From the NCBI RefSeq assembly GCF_964355755.1, contig NC_092671.1:14054501-14118500 (forward strand): 64,000 bases of DNA. Direction: 5' to 3'. The stretch is from Antedon mediterranea (lineage: Eukaryota; Echinodermata; Crinoidea; Comatulida; Antedonidae). Within the stretch, counting starts at the first letter, position 1. Every line of letters begins with the position of its first letter. Both the position numbers and the translations under genes were made by a program. The notes beneath the pieces were generated by a model that was not told the origin of the DNA, did no database searches, and saw only the letters and a list, made by a program, of their open reading frames with translations. Positions 12,831-25,475 of the stretch are shown here, piece after piece.

Positions 12831-15149
12831 AAAGAACAGTAGGTAATCAATTTGCAGAATTGATCAGAAAGGTCTGTTTTTGGATTGATTCAAATCAAAT
12901 TTTTTCAATTACTATGTCTGCAAATATTTACATTTTAAGCAAGGTACAGTTATAAAAATATAACATAAAAAGTTCCTGATGGTGATCAAATAAAGATCGA
13001 AACAATGAATCATGGCTTGCCTTGTCTTGGAGTGAGTTTTATACTATGTTATAATTATACAAAGTTAAAGTATTGAATTATCTGAATTTGTCTTAGAATT
13101 GAAATAATACCTACTGATCAATATCTCATCCATCTTTCCATTACAGAACAAGTTGAAATCAACTTTAAACAAAAACAGGATTGGAATAGAAGAGCTAGTG
13201 GCATTCACAAAAGACGCCATAAATTGACTATTATATGCACAGTAACAGACACACCTAATACCTACCAGTAATTATGCATGATTTGGAATAAATACATTTA
13301 TCTGGCAATTTCAATAACTTTACCAACATTTTTTTATGACATTCACAAATAATAATAATATTATTATAACAAAAGAAGCAAATTATGAAAAAAAAAAAAA
13401 ATTGAAACATGATGTACCTTTGCTGACAGGAATAAGTTTCTAAAACTATAAACCTACAGTTGAATTAAAGATGCTTATCACATTTTCCCAGCACCCTCTC
13501 TAATACCATTTGTCTACTATTGTTTGTCTATCCAGGCAAGCTAAAAATAGAGAGTACAATTAGTGGTGCTATAACCAATTTTTCCACATTTAACCCTTTA
13601 CTTTATTTATAGCACCAATCACAATACAGTAGTCTACACTGGATTTCACTGTAATGAGCATACATACAGTACAGTACATACAAACATTGTATTTAATTAA
13701 CAATAAAACCATTGTAGGTATTAATATTTTCTATAAATCATTTTTTTTTACAGTAAGTGATTGATATATGTTGTGAATGTGATGCAATAGTGAATTATAT
13801 TAAAAATTTGAATATATAATACATTTTAAGTCTTAATCTTCCAACTAGACAACAGTATTGCTAAACATGAAGTCTACAAACAAACAAATAAAATGTGATA
13901 TCTGCCAATTGCTAGGCAACTAAACCATGTCTGGTTAAAAAAACTAAGGAAACCAATATACCCTAAAACGGATGCAAATAATGACAGATAAGGAAAAAGA
14001 CGAGTCCCCTGGGCTGTGTAATTTCTCATTTAAAATCTCTACTCAGTTACACTTTGTCTGTAAGAAGGAAACAAAGTTTCCATGGGAATCAGACGTTTCA
14101 TTGAAATACATTTCCCTGATGAGAACATAAGAAACATGATGTCTAAATCTACGGCTCAGGAGGATGCTAACATTATGGATATTTGCTACTGTTTAGTGAA
14201 TGGCTGTAGACAAAGCTAAAGAGGCCATTAAAGCATTTTGTTGATGTTGATGTAATAATGAAACAATAAGAAAGCAAACTATATAATTATTGAAACCCTT
14301 TTGGACAGGCCTACTGTAAATTCAGGTGAGGAGGCATCTACATTCTCTATTTTACTTTTAATTATACTTGATATTTTTATACATTTCCAGAGAAGGAGAT
14401 GTTTACATTGCCTTCTCAAGTACCACAGAATATCCGTACTTATGACTGAGAGTGAGCATCTGTTGCTACTATCTTCTTAACCATAGGGACATATTCTGCT
14501 ACAACATCTGCTTGAGACCCATGGAATGGCAAGACCCATCATCAACCATCATCACATGAATTGTTATTTAACTGTAGGCTCTTGCAATTATCTTCCAGAA
14601 GATGGTCCAAGCAACAAATTAAGCAACACAAAAAAAACAGAAACAGCAGAAAAAAGGACTAAAAATAGACACTAGACCTGCAACTTTTGACGTACATAAA
14701 ATGTAATGCGTGACCTTAAATTAGGTTAAAAAAAACGTTGGTCTAATGTCTTTAACTTTCCATATTCCTGAATTGTTAATCACTATACCAAAATGAAGAT
14801 TTGTGAATTGAAGAAACTATTTTAATTAAAAATTTGATACAGGATGAATTTCAAATTCACAGAAAGACCTAGACACTTCTAAGAAACATTAGCGAGGTCT
14901 GAATTCGCTGAAATATTAATAACATTTGAATACAGTATGTATCTTTATTAAACAACAGACTTTGTTATATTGCAAGCGTTGCTTTAACCATCGGAATTCC
15001 ATGCTTAAACCGTCAGGAAACATTCAAACAAAATCCTTATTGTAATTTTTTTAAACATTTCATCCTGTAATTGGTCTTAATAACTACCTAGAATCAATTA
15101 AAGTATAGTTTAGTTTTCCGCAATTTATGGAATATCATAAATACTAACT

Positions 15150-15560
15150 TTATTGTTTATCTTAACTAAATGTGTTTACGAATACATTAACGCCAATTAG
15201 CATATAAGATGCTGATGGATACTAAATAGTGTATTTTATTGAGTACAATAAATTCAATATTATCAAAGATACTAAATACCATATAAATAAATTCATCAAT
15301 ACAGAAAATTTTTTACTATAGTATTGCATTGTTTAATGATAAAATACAGTAGGCCTAAGTGTGTTTATGAATACATTTCCTTCACTCAGCATTAATATTC
15401 ATATCAAATTTTTTTAAAGAGAGATAACAATGGTAGAATAATTATCGAATGACAATGTAGTCGATATCACATTTTTTTACGCGTTTAGCATTCCATTGTT
15501 TATCACAATATAATGTGTTTATGAATACGTTTGTTCCACTTAGCATTATTACTCTAAAAT
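15150..15560. repeat. Three decayed repeat units
   Basis: The string ATTGTTTA...TGTGTTTAYGAATACRTT...TTAGCAT/CAGCAT recurs at about 15171, 15358 and 15512, spaced 187 and 154 bases. Units are diverged and interrupted. Confidence 0.45.
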
Positions 15561-16701
15561 TAAAGTACTAAATGATAAAATTATCAATTATCAACTTCAC
15601 ATATTTATGGAAACACTATATTATATTTGGGATGTATAATTTAAGAAACGATAAAGTGCAATTGCTAATGTTACTGTACGTTATACGTTTATACAAAGTG
15701 TTCAATAATATACACTCTTCTATTATATTAATAAATTTAAATTAAATTAAATAGTGCGTCTAGGAAAACCTTACAACATACAATTATAACTACCATTAGT
15801 AGTAACTGTATGGTAAACTGTATTGATAAAACTTTCTTTGAAATATTGTTATTGAGTAGCCTTTAGTATACCTTAATTTGATGTTCAAATTAACCTAAAA
15901 ACTGTTGTATTTTTATAATTTATTTAAAATATTAGTGTGATGTGAATCTAAATTGTAGGGAATAGTGGAAAGGTTGGGGTGATGAACATAAAAAGACCTT
16001 ATAATTTATATACCACATGTATTTTAAAAATTGCTATAAAGTATAGTAAGATTATTATCTTTGATTTATCAAGGCCCTGACGAGATCAATTATTTACAGT
16101 AATGGTGTATTGTGTATTGTAGCTTTTTTAATCGCACTCTGAAATATTTTCTCATGGATTTGGCACCAAGTCAAGTTTCTCTATAAATAGCTATAGAGGG
16201 AAGCATTCATTTATTTCTTCCTACTTTACACGTTAAAGACTTCAGACACAGAATACAAAAACTATTTTACAATAAAACAGAGACTGCCTTAAAGTGCATA
16301 CCGTACATATTATGATCAAAAGCTACTGTAGGTTAAAAAAATATTGCAATCACATGCAAATACTGTACAATTAATTTTCCTCCTCCGACAAAAATGATAA
16401 AGCCCAAGTGAGTTATCACATTGCCAATACAGTATACTATCTATTGGGCAAATGCAGCTTACGCCATTTATTGATACAGTAGGGCAAATAGGCAATTGCC
16501 TCATAATTAACTTTAGCTGTCAACTTGCTGTGCACACCATTGAACTTAACTAAAGCAGGCATCTTAGTTACACCCTATTAAGATTTCACTACATATGATA
16601 TAAAAAGCTCTGTGCTTTCTGATCATTGCATAAAGAGGGCAGGCATACTTGTAGAGGTAGAAGATATTACTAATAGTTATAGCAATTGGCATTATACTTA
16701 A

Positions 16702-17327
16702 AGACCCCTTCCCTGCAATTTTGGACGTTTTTTGGAAAATAATACATATATATCACTTTAAAAACATTAAACCATGTCATTCCTTGTCTTAAATGCACGT
16801 TTTATGGTAAATTATGATAAAAAGTGAGAAAAAATGCACTACCTAAGTAGCTCGCGGCGATCGACCTCTCGTGGACGGTCTTAGGCCTAGCCTAGCTAGG
16901 CTTAGTTTTGTAGGCCTAGCTGGTAAACATCGGTAACGTACGAACATCGTACGCTAGCTATATACCTAGCCTGACGTTGTATAGTTGCTGCATTAATTGT
17001 CTTTCTATTTTTGCCAGACTCCATTGATACAAATTGGGGAAAACCCGGTATTTTCGCTGAAAAGTTAGGAGTCTTCCATTTGTTTTGGCCTCACGATCGA
17101 TCAAAAAGTGGGCGAATTACAGGTGAAAAACAAAAATATCAATCCGCGCACAATGCATTTTGGGATTTATAGCGGGCCGCTATAATTATTAGAATCGACT
17201 TATTTTTCACATTTTTAACCGTTTAAAGACGAAAAAAGTTATCGCAATAGGACCATATAGTATTATTGTTACATTAAATATAGTTTGTGATCTTAAATTA
17301 GATCTAAAAAACGTAGGGAAGGGGGCT
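16702..17327. mobile_element. TTAA-flanked non-autonomous DNA transposon, 626 bp
   Basis: Inverted ends AGACCCCTTCCCTGC and GTAGGGAAGGGGGCT are each flanked by TTAA (16698-16701, 17328-17331). This fits a TTAA target duplication as in piggyBac-type elements, unless TTAA is part of the inverted repeat itself. The interior is CpG-rich and non-coding. A second copy lies at 63590-63924 in an EGFR intron. Confidence 0.75.
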
Positions 17328-18540
17328 TTAAACTTGATGAAAGCCAATTAGGTAACTGTGCTGTGCTGTGAACAAAATGGGATCTGAAAATAACGGCTTT
17401 ACCTGTTCACAAATTATTAATAATATTATGTCAATACTACTGTATGAAGATTCAAAATAAAATCAGAACCACACTGTTTTTTTATATAATTCAGTTTTAT
17501 AAAAAATAATCATATTGTAATATTAATGAAATGAATAATTGTTTTGTTAATGTTATAATTTGTTTGAAGTTTGTTTATATGCCGTTGACATTCTCTCGTA
17601 GACATTAGCTGATTGGTCAATTTGATATCTAGTAATAATATTAGGTGATCACTGTCAATGATACAGTAGTGATATATGAAGTGAAGTTTTCAGTACCGGT
17701 ATTATATAATACCTCTGATAAGTGAACTGCTGCCCTCTATAGTGAAGGTTATGGAATGCATGACACATAAAGTTTTCTGTAAAATAAATTATACATCTTC
17801 TGATTAAATCACAAATCAGAGTCATTCAAAAGAAAATTTTACAGAGAATTAAAACATCCTTCTTGGCATATAATGTTTATAAACCTTAAATACAATCAAG
17901 CTGGCAAGAATTGTGTTATTACGGTACAGAATTTGTCCAGCAGGAATGGTTACAGGTCCTGAATTGTATTTGAAGGCCTACAGAGTGTATAGTTAGTAGT
18001 AGGTAGTATTTTAGAAGCGTTATAATTATTAATATTATTAAATAAAAAAGGACACCTCTTTTCGCATGCGGACCTTTACACATGCTTGCTCAAAAATGTA
18101 GAGTGGCGAACACAAGTGATATGTGCAATGTCTAACAAAGATTTGGTGGTTGACAATATGGTTGCTTTACGCAGGGAGTATCCATATGTATCTTTTCTCT
18201 GGCTGCAAAACCTAAAAAAAATCTCTATGCAATGGTGAGGACAAATTTAAATATTAAAGAAAAAAGTAAAGTTTCAAATTCATGGCTTCAACATACTTTT
18301 CGGCTTCAACATACTTTTCGGCTGCACGGTCTTGCGCTACACCGTTCGGCCACGCAGCTGGTTTGTTGTAGAATTACCATTGACATATCTCTGCTGCTCA
18401 CATTGCGCCTTCTATATTTACTGTACCTTTAGTCAAAGAACTTATAACACAAGAATCTCCTGTTCGTCCGAAGCGCGTAACAATTTCGAAAGGCATTGTG
18501 GGATAGAATAGAGCTATGGGTTGCGCCATTGTGAGCCATG

Positions 18541-18712
18541 GAGTAGGGCGCCCGCATCAAATTAGAAAGTCAAAATCATAGAGGGGATCTGCTAATGCTC
18601 TAGGGGGGATATAGTAATTGACTGAGGAGTAGGGCGCCCGCATCAAATTAGAAAGTCAAAATCATAGAGGGGGTCTGCTAATACTCTAGGGGGGTATCTA
18701 TAGACAAAATGT
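18541..18712. repeat. 86-bp tandem duplication
   Basis: Two adjacent copies starting GAGTAGGGCGCCCGCATCAA at 18541 and 18627. They differ by a few substitutions, suggesting a fairly recent duplication. Confidence 0.9.
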
Positions 18713-21700
18713 TTTTAAACTCCCTGCTTTATTATCAATTTACCAATCCTAGCTAGATGAGATTGGTAGACACTCATTTCATTATTGTCATCTACCATTA
18801 CATACATACATACATACATTATTATATAGCCTTAATATAATATAGAGTACTAGTAGGGTTCGACTAGGCCTAGCTTGGACTACTATAGCAAGTAGAGCCA
18901 GTCAGTAAGGAGAAGAACTTGTGATGGTGGTACACATCAGCTTCCCAGCAGACAGCAGTCCGTCGAGTGTGGGATGGTAGCCTGATCGCGATCGGAGGGA
19001 TGAACAAGGACAAGTACAATATTAAATACAATACAAGATAGAATAACGAAAATTCGATATTAAAACATGCAATAAGAAAGTATAAATTATATATTATATA
19101 GGGTATATGTCATGACCTACGTTATCATGTTGACTTGTATAAAATCAGGGAAATACATTTTTACGTACCTTTTTTATTGCATGCTGGGGGCCCATGCGTA
19201 AACAACAGAGGTTATTCGCGGGCATTTACCCTAACAAGTGACCCCACGAACACACGAATCTTGTTGTTTATTCCAGGAAAGGTGGCGCTTTTCTAATGAA
19301 AGCGGAAGTGGGATAACAATCAGTGCACACAGTGCGAGCAAGCGTGTCTTTGTTGTTTTGGGAGCAGTTATCGAGATAGTAGAGTTTATACATTTGTTCT
19401 CCGATGGATCAGTGATAATTCCATTATTATAAGGTATTACAATGTGATGGCTAGAATTTAGTTTTTTTAGAATATGTGTATGTTATTATTAGATAGAATT
19501 ATATGATTTTTCATTCCGTGGTAGGCAGGAGAAAGGTGATTCATCCAATAAAACTCACGTAGGAGCAAGTCTTTGTTTAAGCAATGCAGAGCGATTGTGC
19601 CTTGTCTGACTGTCAATCAATAAACAACAACTCTAGACTGACACTCCGTGATGACAGTATTAGTTGCCTAGCTAATTTGATTGTTGTACCGCTGTGATTT
19701 CTATTTTACTGTTTTAGCTACTTCAAACCATTTATTTTTTATTTATTTCGAGGACTGCATTATTAGCATCAAGAAGGGTTTGTTTTATTATATTATCATC
19801 ACTACACTATACCTTGCAAACACTGCACTGGTGTACCCTTTTGTTATCCGAAAATTGTGGACGCAATAGATTAATGGCAATGTATTGTTTCAGTTTAATA
19901 ATAGGATTGGTTTTCAAATAAACCCTTGTTTTGTGTTTTATTTTGTACCCAAGGCATATTTAAATGTTTACTTGCCAAATTAAGTTATTTATAATATAAA
20001 CTTATTGTGCTTTTGCTTTGCTTATTATTTATAACTATGTTCCATATGAACAATTTTAGATATCCTTGCCCTTGTGATATATAAAATATATTTTGTGCAT
20101 TTTTTTTTATTTTAAAGAAGCACTTAAAAAGTACAGCAATAGCTGCTGTATCTACTGGAGTATGCTAGCCTAAGCATGCATCGTAAAATCAGTTTGTGAT
20201 TGTGTTTAATAATTTGTCTACTATACTCATTTGAACAAATCTCTACAATTTCTCCATTTCTCTTTGTTGTTATGCAGAAAACAACCTTTTTTATAAGGAA
20301 TTTTCTTACTAAATAAAAATAATTGTTATGGTTTATAACTCTTTTAATACTCTCATTCCTACTATCCTGATTTCTCCAGGAGCCTTCCAAATGTTTGTAT
20401 CCGATCACACAAATAATAACAAAATCTCCCAAAATGTTGGTTTCAGATAAAAAACATTTTTCAACCCCCTATTTACTGTCCGAATTTTGTTTTTTAGAAG
20501 GTAATAATCTCTGTATTTAATACATAATTACATCCGATTAGTTGCTAGAATTCAACTTAACCCATACATTAACTAAATAGTGAATGTTATCTTGGGTATG
20601 CAAATTGAATCTAGCTATAATGTTGTTGGCTAATTTTTGAAAAAATCAGGCTTACATTTTGACCTTTAATTAACGATTTCCTTTGTTTATAAAGACTGTT
20701 TTTTGCAGGCATAATATTAAATACCACATACTAGGCCTACAACCATTTAAAAGATACAAAGCTTTTACAAAATCAATGATGGTAGAAAAAACCAGTGTTA
20801 TATAGAAAACCTTATAAAGGATCTTGACATACAGTATTTGTATAAAATAATTAAGTGTCTTGATATCCTACCTAATGCTGTAGATTCATGTTAAAGATAA
20901 TAATATACTGTATGTTACATTCATACAGTACAATCAATGGAGAATTCAAATCTACAAAATTGAGGATGAAGAAAGTTAGATTTGAACATGAAAGCCCCAG
21001 TATAAATAAATTATTTACATTATTTACATTAAATGTACCTGTGGGATGTGTCTGCATTAAAAGATGCTCTTTTTTAAGTCTCCTTAAAAAAGTTACAGAG
21101 ATGAATGCAACCTATTTAACAAAAGGGTTATTTCTCTTTGCCCTTCATTTTTACATACAGTATAATAAAATTCTATATAAAGCGTTTTTTCTTCCAAATT
21201 GTAGCAGCTGTTAAGTTTTATATATTAATAATTTAAGGTTGTTCTATGAACCTATACCTACATTATTTTTTTTTTAACATATAATGTAAAGTATACATCT
21301 ATCTTTAAACATAATACTCAACATTTAATAGAAAGGTTAATTTTTCTGTGTCACAATCATTAATTATTACTGTATGTTTAAAGTTTATGTGAAATGTGCT
21401 TATTTGTGTGTTTCACCGTACAATACAATTACATTATTAGTTAAAGATGGCTGTTTTATAGTGTATCTTTTGTCAATTATTGAGATGACCAGTAATGTTT
21501 CATTGTGTCATACTTTCTTTTTTAGATTGGGTTTCCCAAATTTGATATGAAATTGTAAAAATGATAAAATGGTATATATCTCGGTATCTTTATTTTTTTT
21601 TAAATTAAGCTAAATTTATTTTTGCTTAGATCTTAAACGCACAACAGTTAAAAGCAATTTAAAGCAAAAGCTATTTAATAAAACTTTACAAAGCTTTAAA

Positions 21701-23691
21701 AAAGTAAACATTAATGGTACAATTATAGAATTGAAGGACACTACCTGATGGGTAATGCTAACCCCACAAACCTCCCAAAAAAAACATAGCGAACCCCGCC
21801 ATATCAAAGTAAGTGATTGCCTGATCAGATAAAAAAAAAAAACTGTTTTTCTTGTTGACTTATTGTAGAATCACATTTACATGTACATTTGAATACATGA
21901 TCTTGATATTTATAGATACATTGAGAATGTGTTGGAATGCAAAATAATTCATATTTTTTCGTGTAAGTTTTTTTGATATTGCAGAGACTATTTTATGCCT
22001 AGCCTAGACCTGGATAAACCTATTTAATAAATGCATGATTTGATTGTTGTGCTACAGTAATATTAGCTTAGAACATGTACAGTATTTTTTACTATTTAGT
22101 ACTTTAAATTAATAGTATTTTACAGAATCATAAAAACAGTTTTCAAACATTAAAGTTAACTTAATTTGTATAGATTCAAGAAATTGTAGTGGTCCACTTT
22201 AAAATGGAAATTAATTTTGCTTGGCATAATTAAGACATTAAAACAACTAGAAAAATACATCAAATGCAAAAGGCAATGTTAAAATACTATTTATACAGCA
22301 GGCTTATGTTTAAATATAGCTCTTTTGCACACTCTAGCTTATACAGTATTATATTAAGGTATTACTATTACTAGTTATAATTAGTAACTGTATATTATTT
22401 AATTATTAATATTTCAAATTATTAAATACTGTACTGTCGGAAATTTATGTTCAATTGTCTTTGCTGCCTATAGAATCATTAAATTACCTTTTAGTTGAGT
22501 CTTAATATATTTTTGCACATTTTATGTTATACGTTGTATCCTACAAAGGAAATTTAATTTCCTCTATTCTACTGGAACAATAAACTTGATCTTATATTTT
22601 AAAGTTATCATCAAAGTTATATTTCTTTGTTGTTTTATAGAATAACCAATGTATTTTTAATAGTTTTACATTTTTAACAGTATTTTTAACTTTTTATCTT
22701 GTATTTTTAATCTGTTATTATACTGCACGTTTTTAAATTGTTGCAATATTGTTGTTTTAATCTGCCAAGCAAAGTGAATTTCCATTTTTATGGACAAATA
22801 AAATTTCTTGAATCTTGTTCACATTGTTTTGGATTACTATTCAGTACAATACTACAGTTTTAAATAAGAATTAATGAAATTAAATTAAGATATACTGCTG
22901 TGAACTAAACCTGTATTAGGCCTACATTTTTACTTATATTTTATTTTCTTTATTATGGAATTATGAATTAATATTATTATTTTAGTAAGATTAAGAAACT
23001 CTTTTAAACTCAAGCAAGTACTTTACATTTAAACAATATCAATTTTATTTATTAAGGCATGCTTTTGACTATTCATGGATCCACAAATTAATACAAAAAC
23101 TAACAAATTTGTTGGTTTAACAAAGGATTTTGTAATATTTAACCTATACACTTTGTAAGTTTGCAATTTTCATATGTTAACTGTATGACATATACTTTAT
23201 TATTAACTAATATTAATGCCACCCGCCATCTTTAAAACATAGACATCCTATTTATATAACTTATTAAACTTGTACATTAATCATCGGCCTTGCTCTTCCT
23301 CTGAACATGAGAAACAGATAAGAAAAAATGTTGTAATCTACACATTCTAGAAGCTTTGTGAATCATAACTTAATTTGATTTTATTATAAACTATTTTAAA
23401 CAGTACTGGTATAACTGTAGTTTAATATTTCGACCATGGATATAGTTTAATGCAGTACAAATTATGAGCCCTTTATAATTTCTAATGGCAATACAATTAC
23501 TGTTAAATTGAAAGGTAATTGTAAACACTATTCACACAAGTAATATTTTGTACATTTACTGCTAACTCTTTAAACTTTACTCTGGTAATGATCAACCTGT
23601 TTTAAAATGTCTAAACTTACAATAGAATACATAACCACAGCAATAAATAAACCATAAAGCACACTCATTGTTGACTGAAGGGTGTCAAAGC
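18713..23691. other. Gene-free interval upstream of the zinc-finger gene
   Basis: Contains the candidate CpG-containing promoter or exon at 19180-19435. About 22790-22815 has a possible retroelement 3' end (GACAAATAAAATTTCTTGAA). No coding exon found. Confidence 0.4.
19180..19435 (+). promoter_or_regulatory. Candidate CpG-containing promoter or first exon
   Basis: This is one of few CpG-containing, non-repetitive stretches upstream of the zinc-finger gene. It ends with ATTATAAG/GTATTA, a possible splice donor at 19432. It might be the first exon or promoter of that gene, 6 kb upstream, but no TATA box or long reading frame confirms this. It could equally be part of an old repeat. Confidence 0.2.
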
Positions 23692-24414
23692 CCATGTACA
23701 GTACTATGCCATGTACAGTACTATGCCATGTACAGTACTATGCCATGTACAGTACTATGCCATGTACAGTACTATGCCATGTACAGTACTATGCCATGTA
23801 CAGTACTATGCCATGTACAGTACTATGCCATGCACAGTACTATGCCATGCACAGTACTATGCCACGCACAGTACTATGCCACGCACAGTACTATGCCACG
23901 CACAGTACTATGCCACGCACAGTACTATGCCACGCACAGTACTATGCCACGCACAGTACTATGCCACGCACAGTACTATGCCACGCACAGTACTATGCCA
24001 CGCACAGTACTATGCCACGCACAGTACTATGCCACGCACAGTACTATGCCACGCACAGTACTATGCCACGCACAGTACTATGCCACGCACAGTACTATGC
24101 CACGCACAGTACTATGCCACGCACAGTACTATGCCACGCACAGTACTATGCCACGCACAGTACTATGCCACGCACAGTACTATGCCACGCACAGTACTAT
24201 GCCACGCACAGTACTATGCCACGCACAGTACTATGCCACGCACAGTACTATGCCACGCACAGTACTATGCCACGCACAGTACTATGCCACGCACAGTACT
24301 ATGCCACGCACAGTACTATGCCACGCACAGTACTATGCCACGCACAGTACTATGCCACGCACAGTACTATGCCACGCACAGTACTATGCCACGTACAGTA
24401 CTATGCCATGTACA
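23692..24414. repeat. 17-bp minisatellite, about 42.5 copies
   Basis: Unit CCATGTACAGTACTATG. Order of variants: 8 units with ATGTA, 2 with ATGCA, 31 with ACGCA, 1 with ACGTA, then a partial ATGTA unit. The 31 central units appear identical. Since 17 is not a multiple of three, three units give a 17-residue protein period and all three forward frames stay open for over 240 codons; these frames are artefacts of the repeat. Confidence 0.97.
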
Positions 24415-24905
24415 TTTCTTGATATGTGGGTTCTAGTGATACTGTACTGTACACATTACCCAAAGTGGTTCAGTTCTTAACTACATAAATGTAAACAAAA
24501 TACAGTATATAAATAGACAAAAGAAAATATATAATTAAACCTAAAATTGCCAAAATCAAATTAACACAATTAAAGTAAGCACATTTAAAGGTAAAAACAG
24601 AAATAATTGAGATTTTTACTGTATGGAATAATTTAGAAAGAGTGATCATTTATTTTAAGAGCCTAATTTAAAACAAAAACATACTTTAAAACTGTACAAT
24701 ATGCACAAATTATTCACAATATAAATATTTATCATTATCTTTACTATGTTTCTAAACAAAGTATAAATTTAGTATATTTCTGTGAATAGTTAATTATTAC
24801 ATTTTAAATGTCACTGTTTAAATAGATTTATGCTGGTCTACATGATCTGTGCAGTAGTTTCTATAAAGATCATAAAATAATTTTACTTTTTTCTTGTTTT
24901 ATTAG

Positions 24906-24974
24906 AGACAGTGAAGAGCACATTCAAATAAGTTTGAAACCCAAGAATAAACTGTAGATCAGAATATATGCCAG
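24906..24974 (+). other. Candidate 5' non-coding exon of the zinc-finger gene, with upstream ATG
   Basis: A pyrimidine-rich tract ending TTTTATTAG precedes 24906 and a donor CCAG/GTAAAT follows 24974. Splicing to the acceptor at 25449 would join it to the coding exon. It contains ATG at 24968, which after splicing would open a 15-codon reading frame in another frame that overlaps the main start. This is inferred only from splice signals. Confidence 0.35.
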
Positions 24975-25475
24975 GTAAATATTTAATTTTCAAATTTAAC
25001 CACTAGTAAATTGCTAACTCTAGAATTGCAATTAGAGATGACTTTAGGAACATGGGCTGCCTAGTTTAATTATAAACAGGAGGGGAACAAACAGTTATTA
25101 TTATTAGAGTAAAGTCAATATTTCTTTTATTTGAATATATACTTCATTAGGATAGATATATATTTAACTCCATAAAATCTAACCTTAAATTATCTAACAT
25201 ACATACAGTAATTATTTTATGTTCTGTAACTTTATATTGATTTTCAGTATTTTAACCTGTAGGAGTCTGTACTGTATACATTGTTGTTTTAAAGAGATGC
25301 ATAATTTAAAAATCTAAATCTTTTTCTTTTGTGATTAAAATGGTTTTGAAGTAAAATTCTACTGTGTGTAACTGGTGCTCTTCAGTGTTGGTTTAAAATA
25401 AAGAATTGAACTTTATACTAAATAATATTTTGTAACATTCATTTTCAGGCTTTTTAACCAAAGATAAAATTGAGA

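Larger units (their letters stand above)
12831..18540. other. Gene-free interval with a transposon
   Basis: Holds the decayed repeats at 15150-15560 and the TTAA element at 16702-17327. 14715-14750 (GTGACCTTAAATTAGG then AAAAAAACGTTGG) weakly resembles the right end of that element. 18284-18322 has a direct repeat of CTTCAACATACTTTTCGG. Otherwise nothing identified. Confidence 0.45.

Noticed and set aside
23668-24480. Three overlapping open frames of 241-270 codons with a 17-residue repeat (MPCTVLCH, QYYAMYST)
   Set aside because: They are the three reading frames of a 17-bp tandem repeat without stops in its unit. All frames are equally open, and there is no start context or domain.
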